A DNA stretch of 54,342 nucleotides from CAZTHK01 sp964613215 (GTDB taxonomy: Bacteria > Krumholzibacteriota > Krumholzibacteriia > Krumholzibacteriales > CAZTHK01): the NCBI GenBank assembly GCA_964613215.1, contig CAZTHK010000025.1, positions 1 to 54,342 on the forward strand. Reading direction: 5' to 3'. Positions 8,435 to 15,610 of the stretch are shown here, piece after piece; position 1 is the stretch's first letter, and the number at the start of each line of letters is the position of its first letter. The notes under the pieces were generated by a model that was given only the letters and a program-made list of their open reading frames with translations, was not told the DNA's origin and did no database searches. The position numbers were made by a program, and so were the translations under genes.

Positions 8435-10315
8435 TTATTCCCATTCAAACCTTGAGACATCATACCTGTTGGGCACTCTGTAGATTACCCGGATGAGGTT
8501 CAATTCATCCACCGTGGGGGTATTTGAATATGGAGTTCCGTACCCAAACATCAGATGCCCCGGATCTCTGCTGTGAGCAAGCCTGAGGACATGACCGAAC
8601 TCGTGGGAAAATACCATTCTGGCATAATAAGGCCTAAACATCGGTATCATGGTGTAATCTAGATTGATCCTGACATCTATATGAGCGGGGGTTCCATCTT
8701 CATGGTTGGTTACATCCACATTGTGCTTATCCCCGGTGCCGTTATTCTCGTATATGATTTTAACATCAGCCTCCTCCTCATCATCCACCTCTTCAAACAG
8801 ATTCACGCCGGGGATACTCTGATCCCATAAATTAAATGATTCTCTGGCAATCAGCTGGAGGTTGACTTCAGGGTGTCCCTCATATTCAACTTCAGGGTTA
8901 TAGACAGTAATGGGAAGATGATCCCAGCGCTTGAATATGGTATTGGACTGATTCACTCCGATAAGCATACTTGAAAATCCGTCACCTCCCCTCAGGAAGG
9001 TCAGAAAATCGCTATGGTTATACCTCTCCGGCACATCCAGGCTGAACAACCCTACTTTACGTATAAGGTAAACATCCATATTAAAGTGCCGGTTGGGTAT
9101 ACTTGCCCGGAAGTCATAATAATCTCCCACTTCACCGGATATCTGCTCATCCATTCCTCTTAGAAATTTCACATAGTAAGGAATATCGATGAGGGAATAA
9201 GTTCCCGAAGCATCGGTGGTATCTTTAACATAGGCCGACAGGTAACATCCCTCCATAACCCTTCCGGAGATAATATCGAAGGCCGTACCGGAAGCATCAT
9301 AGCCCCGGGCCAGGACTCTCTCACACTTGCCTACAGGGGAGAGAATGGCATTCTCGTCATACTCGCTGTAGTAGTCATCGTATGCCCTTACAGTAACGTA
9401 AAGATCCGTCCCCGGGCTCAATCCGCTAATCACTACCCTTTCCAAAGTCCCGGCTGAAGCGGGAGTTATATGTATTGTTTTACTGGCCGCATCTTCCCAG
9501 TCATTCTCAGTTCTAATCCAGTACTCTGCCGTTCTGATCTTGTACCCGGAAGCATGTCCGTCCATCCCATCATCCCCCGGTGCAGTCCATTCCAGAATAA
9601 TCTCACCCGGGTTTTCACCCCTCCAGGCCTCCAGGTCATTGATAGCAGCAGGGGGAATGGTATCAGGTTCCCCCTCCACCTTAATCCCCCATGAAATAGT
9701 ATCACCATACATGCCGTCCCAGACCGTAGCGGTGAGGTTATATATTCCATTACTGCCGAACCAATGTGTGAATATGCTTGACGTTGAATCAGTCGAAACC
9801 CTGTTTGCCGGTCCCTCCAGAAGAAACTTGTAACTCAGCGACCCAGGGGACTCATCGATTACATCATCTATCTCGAAATGGACCAGATTGCCTATCAGAC
9901 ATGTCACCGAATCCTGATATGGATGCCAGTGCTTTATCACCGGTGGCTGGTTATGAGTATCGATAACAACGATAATCCAATGATGAATAACACTTAACCC
10001 TCCTCCATCACTTACCTCTACTTTTACATCGAAGGTATCTCCCCTCATTGATTTGAACATCATCCGGTTGGAATTAGCCAGGATCGAATCACCCAGCTTA
10101 TAATGGTAATGCAACTCATCTCTATCAGGGTCTGTAGCCTCCACCCTCAAATCAACATAGGCCGGTGTTTCATAGAAGAGGGTATCAGATGAGGGGCTGA
10201 CGAAATCTATGGATGGCGCCCTGGTTGGTCCCACGGGGTCGTTCTGAAAGAGACAGGAAGAAAAAGCAAACAACACTAAACCCGCCACAGCTGCCAGAAT
10301 TGCCCTGAACTTCAT
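8435..10315 (-). CDS. Lipoprotein with Ig/FnIII-like domains and a zinc metalloprotease site
   Basis: This 626-residue protein is probably an envelope or surface lipoprotein with protease activity. Signal peptide KFRAILAAVAGLVLFAFSSC ends at lipobox Cys21. Ig-like beta domains follow (about 35-225), then a fibronectin type III region (about 230-340, NDLEAWRGENPGEIILEW) and a carboxypeptidase-regulatory-like stretch (VMEGCYLSAYVKDTTDASGTY). The C-terminal part holds a matrixin-like zinc motif, H571-E572-x2-H575-x5-H581 (HEFGHVLRLAH), with GHLM as the likely Met-turn. The start is moved to 10315 because AAGGGAG precedes that ATG and the signal peptide then begins at once; the longer frame adds 24 residues without sense. 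No partner gene is obvious. Substrates are unknown. Confidence 0.78.
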   Translation of the reverse strand: MKFRAILAAVAGLVLFAFSSCLFQNDPVGPTRAPSIDFVSPSSDTLFYETPAYVDLRVEATDPDRDELHYHYKLGDSILANSNRMMFKSMRGDTFDVKVEVSDGGGLSVIHHWIIVVIDTHNQPPVIKHWHPYQDSVTCLIGNLVHFEIDDVIDESPGSLSYKFLLEGPANRVSTDSTSSIFTHWFGSNGIYNLTATVWDGMYGDTISWGIKVEGEPDTIPPAAINDLEAWRGENPGEIILEWTAPGDDGMDGHASGYKIRTAEYWIRTENDWEDAASKTIHITPASAGTLERVVISGLSPGTDLYVTVRAYDDYYSEYDENAILSPVGKCERVLARGYDASGTAFDIISGRVMEGCYLSAYVKDTTDASGTYSLIDIPYYVKFLRGMDEQISGEVGDYYDFRASIPNRHFNMDVYLIRKVGLFSLDVPERYNHSDFLTFLRGGDGFSSMLIGVNQSNTIFKRWDHLPITVYNPEVEYEGHPEVNLQLIARESFNLWDQSIPGVNLFEEVDDEEEADVKIIYENNGTGDKHNVDVTNHEDGTPAHIDVRINLDYTMIPMFRPYYARMVFSHEFGHVLRLAHSRDPGHLMFGYGTPYSNTPTVDELNLIRVIYRVPNRYDVSRFEWE

Positions 10316-10485
10316 AACAATCTCCCTTGCCTTGAGTGTTTCCCGTCCCGGGGGTGATGGGGATTTGATCAGGTATCTGGACCACACTCTCTTTTTTCAC
10401 TCAATCAAAATATAATAATTTTCTGTTTCGGGGGAAAGCACTTTGTTATTTCTATAAGGATAACTGAGATGGTTCAGTTTTTTTG

Positions 10486-10818
10486 CTATTTCTTTATCTC
10501 GGTCCGTATTTCTCTTAAAAAATTCCTTACTACCATATCCATTGCTATTAAGAAACCATCCCGGTCCGAAACCCGCATCTCATGTTTTATCCTTTCTCCC
10601 ACTGTTACCAGGAAGAGGTCACGGTAGGGAGAAATTCCCATCCTGATTCCCTCCGGCTGAGCAAAGCGGATGGAAAACCTGGTAAACTCAACCCGCATAT
10701 TGCCAGACAGACTGGTCACTCCCTCTATGAACCTGATAAAGAGGAATCGTTTCTTCTCATCCCGGATAATACCGGACAGATTTTCGATAACTCCCTGGTA
10801 TTCAGATAATCCCCTCAT
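10486..10818 (-). CDS. Hypothetical protein, third gene of the ParA-CBM48 operon
   Basis: I do not recognise this 110-residue protein. It is basic, without signal peptide or clear membrane helix, and rich in Phe, Ile and Arg (FLFIRFIEGV, VEFTRFSIRFAQPEG). It looks like a compact alpha/beta domain ending in a helix (VVRNFLREIRTEIKK). GGAGAAGG precedes the ATG, and the gene overlaps the upstream P-loop-less ParA-like gene by 17 nt, so translation is probably coupled. The context suggests an accessory or adaptor of the same system. Confidence 0.65.
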   Translation of the reverse strand: MRGLSEYQGVIENLSGIIRDEKKRFLFIRFIEGVTSLSGNMRVEFTRFSIRFAQPEGIRMGISPYRDLFLVTVGERIKHEMRVSDRDGFLIAMDMVVRNFLREIRTEIKK

Positions 10819-11590
10819 TCTTCCTTCTCCTCCTGGTGCTTATCATCTGCATGATTCCTTCCGCCAGGCCGCCGAACTGTCTGTCCTCCGGAGGTATCTT
10901 CTTTTCTCCACCCCACAGGCAAAAGTCAGGCATAGCTATACTGTCATCGGATTCATCGCTGTTATAATCATTACCGGGATGGATAAAGAGAACCACAATA
11001 TCTTCATGATTCCCTCTGAATACTCTGGCCAAGCGGTCGCAATATGAAGAATGCCTGGTCAATACCATTAAAACCTCCGGTACCGCTCCGCATGAATTAC
11101 GAGAAAAGGAATAATTACCGGAGGCAGCTTTAAGCGACCTGGTTAGCTCTCCATATTCTTCCTTCCGGGGAACAGAAAAGACCTGAAGCACGAAATGGGG
11201 GAACACGGGGGGACAAAGATCAAGTTCCAATAACTCCTCCTGATCATAGCGGACGGAATAGACGTATCTGATCCTATCCTCCCTGGAACCACAGAGAATC
11301 TTCCCCTCCTTCAGTAAGGGGGTCAGATAATCATCTGGTTCTCCGGAAAAGTAATAACCGCAGTTCGGTAAACCCCAGCCCGTCTCTACCAGGGTAACCT
11401 CTCCGCCGGTACTGGCCAGGGCAACCGCCAGGCCGGCGGCGAAATAAGCCCGGTTGAATTCACCTTCCGGAACAGCTGCCCAGATCACTGCCTCTGTTTC
11501 CTTATCTTTTCTGGATTTTCTTGATTTTTCAGACAGGAACAGGTGGGATACTTCTCTCAGACGTCCGGGTTTATCCTTATTAGCGTTCAT
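10802..11590 (-). CDS. ParA/MinD-like protein lacking the P-loop
   Basis: This 262-residue protein resembles the fold start of ParA/MinD/CpaE ATPases: a charged tail (1-30), then a beta strand (AVIWAAVPEGEF) where Walker A would sit, a helix (YFAAGLAVALASTGGEVTLVETGWG), and later strands (PEVLMVLTRH, DIVVLFIHPG). The deviant Walker motif KGGxGKT is absent, replaced by PEGEFNRAY, so nucleotide hydrolysis is unlikely. It starts 3 nt after the stop of the ParA-CBM48 gene with no strong SD of its own, which suggests translational coupling. It ends in a basic RRRRKN tail. A catalytically dead partner or regulator of the upstream ATPase is the simplest idea; assignment to the family is by pattern and order only. 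Confidence 0.6.
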   Translation of the reverse strand: MNANKDKPGRLREVSHLFLSEKSRKSRKDKETEAVIWAAVPEGEFNRAYFAAGLAVALASTGGEVTLVETGWGLPNCGYYFSGEPDDYLTPLLKEGKILCGSREDRIRYVYSVRYDQEELLELDLCPPVFPHFVLQVFSVPRKEEYGELTRSLKAASGNYSFSRNSCGAVPEVLMVLTRHSSYCDRLARVFRGNHEDIVVLFIHPGNDYNSDESDDSIAMPDFCLWGGEKKIPPEDRQFGGLAEGIMQMISTRRRRKNEGII

Positions 11591-11593
11591 CTA

Positions 11594-12667
11594 TCACACA
11601 ATCAGAAGAGAATTTTCCTGACCGAATTCATTGAGTACCGAATCAGTATTGGCAGGATCCTTTATCCATACACCGTCCACAATATATCTGTACTCATACT
11701 CTCCCGGTTCCAGATCGAGGGTTATCTTCCATAGCCCATCCTCTTCATCCCTCTCCATATTCAATCCCTCTCTTGACCAGTTAGTGAATTCTCCGGTGAG
11801 CTTGACTTCCTCAGCTCCCGGTGCATCCAGGGTGAAAAGAATACCCTCTCCCACCCTTGCGGGGCCATGCAGCCGGGCCATCCAGTCGTGCAACTCTCGC
11901 ACCTCCAATCCGGAAACCTTCTCCTCCAACTCTCTGGTCAGGGAAATAAACTGTCTCTTCAGTTTCCCGGCATTATTCAACTCGAATATGGATACTCCCT
12001 TGAGCGATGCTTCCTTGTAGCGGACTGAATGCGTGATTATGGTATCCAGCATAATCGAACCGTACCGGTTGTCCAGCTCCATGATCACATCCCGGGAGAA
12101 GTTGTTTCTCTTCTCTATGTTATTGGCCAGCACATGTAATTTGATCTTATGCCTGGTCTCACCCTCAAGCAGTTCGATCATCTCGATCAATCTACTCAGC
12201 CCCTGGATAGAAAAGTAACTGGGATCGACCGGAATAATAACCTCGCCGGCTGCTACCAGGGCATTGAATGTCAGGAGCCCTACATTGGGGGGCGAATCTA
12301 TAATAATATAATCATAATGATCAGAGGCTCTGTTGATCTTGGATACAAGACGCCGTTCTCTTCCATCTTTTCCGGCTACCTCCTGCTCGAAAGCACTTAG
12401 CACGGATGACGATGGCATCACATAAAGCTTTTCGTTGACCTGAGTCAAAGCATTCTGGAGCCTCACCCTGGGATTCATCAAAAGATCATAAGTGCTGTAA
12501 TGAGTCTCCTCAGCATAGACATTAACCCCCATGGAAGCGTGTGCCTGGGGGTCCAGGTCTATTAACGCAACCCTCCTGCCCTGCCTGGAAAATGCAGCTG
12601 CCGTATTCAGGGCGACGGTTGTTTTTCCGCAACCACCCTTCTGGTTAATAACAGCGATTGCCCTCAT
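11594..12667 (-). CDS. ParA-family ATPase fused to a CBM48 (AMPK-beta-like) domain
   Basis: The 357-residue protein joins two modules. Residues 1-260 form a complete ParA/Soj-type ATPase: deviant Walker A QKGGCGKTT at 9-17, DLDPQAHAS at about 38, the switch-II strand YDYIIIDSPPNVGLLT, and the P-V-D loop IIPVDPSYFSIQGL. Residues about 268-357 form an E-set carbohydrate-binding domain of the CBM48/AMPK-beta kind, with the hallmarks KLTGEFTNW, GLWKITLDLEPGEYEYRYIVDG and WIKDPANTDSVLNEFG. ParA proteins form ATP-dependent dimers that position cargo such as plasmids, arrays or carboxysomes; CBM48 domains bind alpha-glucans. AAGGAGG lies 6 nt upstream of the ATG. The gene heads a three-gene operon and no ParB or parS site is visible nearby. 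The cargo is unknown; an alpha-glucan body is inferred. Confidence 0.88.
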   Translation of the reverse strand: MRAIAVINQKGGCGKTTVALNTAAAFSRQGRRVALIDLDPQAHASMGVNVYAEETHYSTYDLLMNPRVRLQNALTQVNEKLYVMPSSSVLSAFEQEVAGKDGRERRLVSKINRASDHYDYIIIDSPPNVGLLTFNALVAAGEVIIPVDPSYFSIQGLSRLIEMIELLEGETRHKIKLHVLANNIEKRNNFSRDVIMELDNRYGSIMLDTIITHSVRYKEASLKGVSIFELNNAGKLKRQFISLTRELEEKVSGLEVRELHDWMARLHGPARVGEGILFTLDAPGAEEVKLTGEFTNWSREGLNMERDEEDGLWKITLDLEPGEYEYRYIVDGVWIKDPANTDSVLNEFGQENSLLIV

Positions 12668-12727
12668 GCCAGTACCTCCTTATGCTTCCGACAAACCCCC
12701 CGGTCGAACAAAATTACCTCATACAAC

Positions 12728-12748
12728 AAAAAAGGGGCAAATCGCCCC
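12728..12748 (-). terminator. Intrinsic terminator (possible attenuator) in the ParA-CBM48 leader
   Basis: On the minus strand GGGGC-GATTT-GCCCC (12734-12748) is followed directly by TTTTTTG. It lies about 60 nt upstream of the ATPase start and downstream of the 18-codon leader ORF. No promoter is evident between it and the ATPase ATG, so readthrough here could control the operon. Confidence 0.6.
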
Positions 12749-12791
12749 CGTGACTTGACCCACAGAAATATACATTTTTACTATCATTGTT

Positions 12792-12848
12792 CTAGGTAAT
12801 CCGTTTGAACCCTATTCCTGACAACAGTCCCGTCTTCAATGATTTCAT
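12792..12848 (-). CDS. Putative 18-residue leader peptide
   Basis: A short frame encodes MKSLKTGLLSGIGFKRIT and ends at TAG (12792-12794). GGAGG at 12853-12857 lies 4 nt before the ATG. It sits between a candidate promoter and an intrinsic terminator, upstream of the ParA-CBM48 gene, in the arrangement of an attenuation leader. The peptide has no obvious run of one amino acid. It may equally be a chance frame or a small protein. Confidence 0.35.
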   Translation of the reverse strand: MKSLKTGLLSGIGFKRIT

Positions 12849-12880
12849 ATATCCTCCATAATATTACCGGCCTGTTGTTT

Positions 12881-12910
12881 ATTCTCTTATATATAATTTA
12901 GCGCTGTCAA
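12881..12910 (-). promoter_or_regulatory. Candidate promoter for the ParA-CBM48 operon leader
   Basis: TTGACA (12905-12910, perfect -35) is followed after 18 nt by GAGAAT (12881-12886, weak -10) on the minus strand, with an AT-rich spacer. Transcription from about 12874 would give a leader of about 200 nt containing the short ORF and terminator. The rest of the 353-nt gap between the DivPAP stop and the ATPase start (12668-13020) shows nothing else clear. Confidence 0.35.
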
Positions 12911-13020
12911 GGAATATCCTGAAAAAGCATTTGCTCCACCGGAAGGCCAGTAACCAAATCAACCGGTTACTGAATTTTCAAGCGGGAAAAATAAAGCTGG
13001 TCTGGCAGATATATCATCCG

Positions 13021-13443
13021 CTAATAAATCAGCAGCGCCACCAGAAAACCAAGGGCCAGTCCGCCGAAGACCTCAGCCCAGGTATGTCCTACCAGTTCTC
13101 TGACCTTTTCAGAATCAATATGATGGGTTTCTTTAACTATTTCTGCAATTTCGTTCAAAACCCTGGCCTGATTACCGATCTCCTGCCGTAACCCGGTTGC
13201 TTCGAATATAAAATACAGACTGATTATCAGGGATACCCCGAAGATAGAAGAACTTACTCCCCTGTACACCGCCACCCCTATAGTCAGGGTGGTAACCACC
13301 GAAGTATGGGAACTGGGCATTCCTCCGGTGTTAAGAATGCTCAGCAGCCTGAAACCATTTTTATTAATAAGGGATATGAAGGGTTTTAAAAGCTGGGCGA
13401 TTAATCCGCTCAACAGAGCGGCTATCCCTATCTCATGTATCAT
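13021..13443 (-). CDS. DivPAP/DUF212 (YuiD-like) integral membrane protein
   Basis: This 140-residue protein matches the divergent PAP2 family, small membrane proteins related to acid phosphatase/vanadium haloperoxidase enzymes. Key patterns are the opening helix with QLLKPF, the strongly conserved GGMPSSHTS (about 41-49) corresponding to the PAP2 SGH/SRxxxxxH core, and the C-terminal GHTWAEVFGGLALG helix. About four membrane segments are visible. It lies 49 nt downstream of the binding-protein gene on the same strand, so the two may be co-transcribed. A role in lipid or isoprenoid phosphate metabolism is inferred from the family only. Confidence 0.87.
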   Translation of the reverse strand: MIHEIGIAALLSGLIAQLLKPFISLINKNGFRLLSILNTGGMPSSHTSVVTTLTIGVAVYRGVSSSIFGVSLIISLYFIFEATGLRQEIGNQARVLNEIAEIVKETHHIDSEKVRELVGHTWAEVFGGLALGFLVALLIY

Positions 13444-13492
13444 CTCTTCTTCTCACACTTCCGACAGAAGTTGTACCATATACCGGGCCTGA

Positions 13493-15088
13493 TTAATCCG
13501 GGATCCTCCATTCATGGAGGTTATGATACATGCTTATCACATCCGGTCTTACATTTTTTAATCGCCTGGAGATAGCATTCAAAGCAACTCCCTGATAGGT
13601 AAAGGTATAAGGTTGTTCTCGATATATAATCTTCTGGGCGCGGTAGAACAGGGGCCTTGCCTTTTCAAAATCCAGCAGGGAACAGGCTTTTTCATTCAGA
13701 CTGTCAACAGTGGTATTGCAGTAATTCACCCGGTTATAGCCATCCTTTCTGGCTTCACAAGACCATATCGGGGCCAGGTCGGCCTTGGTGCCCACTCTCC
13801 ATGCATTTACCATAGCGTCGTAACTGGAAGCTTTAACCCTGTCCAGGAATACGGTCCATTCCAGAGCCCGGGGAACCACTTTTATACCCACCCTCTTGAG
13901 CATACTCTGAACCATCACCTGTATATCCTGCCTGATCTGATTGCCGTAATTGGTAATCAATTCAAACTCGAATTTCCTGCCGTTGCGGTCCAGCCAGCCA
14001 TCCCCGTCCGAATCACTGAAACCTTCGTCGGCCAGAATCTTCCCGGCTCTCTCCGGATCGAAGGGAATCGGTTCAATATTCGGATTGTAGGCCCAGATAA
14101 GCGGAACAAAGGGGCTGGTACACTCATCTGCATAACCATAATATACATTATCGATTATCTTCTGCCGGTCGATAGCCATGGTAAGGGCTCTTCTCACCTG
14201 AATATCTTTAAACAGGGGATTCTTGGCATTCCATCCTATATAACCGTAAGCGCGGGTGGGAAACTTGAATATACGCAGCTCGGGATGATTCTTCTCCAGA
14301 TCGGCAACTTCACCGGGAGGAATACTCTCCATTACATCTATCTCCCCGCTTCGCAACTGAGTGATCAGGGTTACCTGATCAGGTATTACCTTAAAGATAA
14401 CCCTGTCCAGGTATGGTTTATCCTCTTCATAGTAATCCTGGTAAGAAACCAGGGTGAGGGCCTGGCCCTTCTTCCAGCTTTCCACCCTGAAAGGTCCGTT
14501 GGATGGAATTTCCTCCACCGGCACCCTGGGCAGTTCGGCAGGGTCTATCTTCTCCAGGAAGTGAGCCGGAAGAATGGGGCCGTCCCGGGCATCCATAACC
14601 TGATAGGGATAGACCTCGTTGAAATAATATACAACTGTCCATTTATCCACTGCTACCACACTGTCTATATGCTTCTTGAGATGTTGGGAGGGCCAAGCCA
14701 CCGCCGGATTCACCTGGGCCCGGAATGTAGCAGTAACATCACGGGAGGTAAATCTTACCCCGTCGCTCCAGTAAACATCCTTCCTCAGATGAAAAATGAG
14801 CTTGCGGCGGTCGTCCGAGAATTCATATGACTCAGCCAGCCTGGGACTGAAGGTCAGCAGGTCAGGATTCTCATCCAGAAGGGGAAGGAAGATATTGTTA
14901 TATATATCCCTGGCATGGGCATCGGTGGTTCCGAAAGGATTAAGTGCCTCAAAATCGCTTATTTCACCCACCACCAGGACATTGCTGCTCTTCTGATCTT
15001 CCGTCTCAGAACATGATACTGCCAAAATCAGCAGAACTGAAAGCACCCAGGATAAGATCATACCCTTTTTAATACCGGCGATTTTCAT
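13493..15088 (-). CDS. ABC transporter substrate-binding lipoprotein (SBP family 5)
   Basis: The 531-residue protein is an extracytoplasmic binding protein of the DppA/OppA type, expected to capture peptides or related solutes for an ABC importer. The signal peptide ends in the lipobox LAVSC with Cys26. Family landmarks include FEALNPFGTTDAHARDIYNNIF, AESYEFSDDRRKLIFHLRKDVYWSDG (the SBP_bac_5 signature), and IGWNAKNPLFKDIQVRRALTMAIDR. AAGGTGG lies just before the ATG. No permease or ATPase genes are adjacent, so the transporter partner must be elsewhere. Ligand cannot be inferred. Confidence 0.92.
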   Translation of the reverse strand: MKIAGIKKGMILSWVLSVLLILAVSCSETEDQKSSNVLVVGEISDFEALNPFGTTDAHARDIYNNIFLPLLDENPDLLTFSPRLAESYEFSDDRRKLIFHLRKDVYWSDGVRFTSRDVTATFRAQVNPAVAWPSQHLKKHIDSVVAVDKWTVVYYFNEVYPYQVMDARDGPILPAHFLEKIDPAELPRVPVEEIPSNGPFRVESWKKGQALTLVSYQDYYEEDKPYLDRVIFKVIPDQVTLITQLRSGEIDVMESIPPGEVADLEKNHPELRIFKFPTRAYGYIGWNAKNPLFKDIQVRRALTMAIDRQKIIDNVYYGYADECTSPFVPLIWAYNPNIEPIPFDPERAGKILADEGFSDSDGDGWLDRNGRKFEFELITNYGNQIRQDIQVMVQSMLKRVGIKVVPRALEWTVFLDRVKASSYDAMVNAWRVGTKADLAPIWSCEARKDGYNRVNYCNTTVDSLNEKACSLLDFEKARPLFYRAQKIIYREQPYTFTYQGVALNAISRRLKNVRPDVISMYHNLHEWRIPD

Positions 15089-15610
15089 CTAACCACCTTC
15101 CCTCAAAGACTTCTCTCTTATTAAGAATTTCCGGACTCCATCCAACAGGCAGGTTCGCATTTTAATAAAGGCTCTGCTGTTATATGTAATGCAAATAAGA
15201 TATTACCATCTGCCTTCCAACCCTGTCAAAAAAATACTATGGCGGCAATGTGATATTGTGATGCAGCCCGCTGATGATGGCCTTTTTCTATTATAATAAT
15301 CATATCTGAAATTCAAAAAGAAAATAATCTTAAAAATGGAATTCTCCTTTGTTAATATTCCACATCAAAAACGAATGTTTAAGAATCTTGCCGAACCGCC
15401 GAATAGGTTATTGCAGCCGGTCTGCTAAACCGTCCGGGACGGAATAATAGTGTATATGCCCGTTGGCATGAAGTTTGTTTATAAAATAATAAAAGCAAAA
15501 GCAGGTTTTTACTTTTAAACAGATTTTGAGGCAACTCCGGTCGCAAATAATATGTATTATTCTCTGTCCTGCCACGAGCTTGCCTCTGGATGGAAGGAAG
15601 GAAGAAGCCC
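15089..15610. other. Divergent intergenic region
   Basis: This 522-nt AT-rich gap lies between the divergent binding-protein and Ig-like lipoprotein genes and must hold two promoters, which I could not place with confidence. Small palindromes are present at 15430-15442 (CCGTCC-G-GGACGG) and 15456-15469 (ATGCC-CGTT-GGCAT), upstream of the plus-strand gene. No RNA gene was recognised. A minus-strand frame at 15379-15660 overlaps the lipoprotein start and looks spurious. Confidence 0.35.

Noticed and set aside
13613..14830. 405-codon plus-strand frame opposite the substrate-binding protein gene
   Set aside because: Antisense of a confident gene; product lacks family motifs and start signal.
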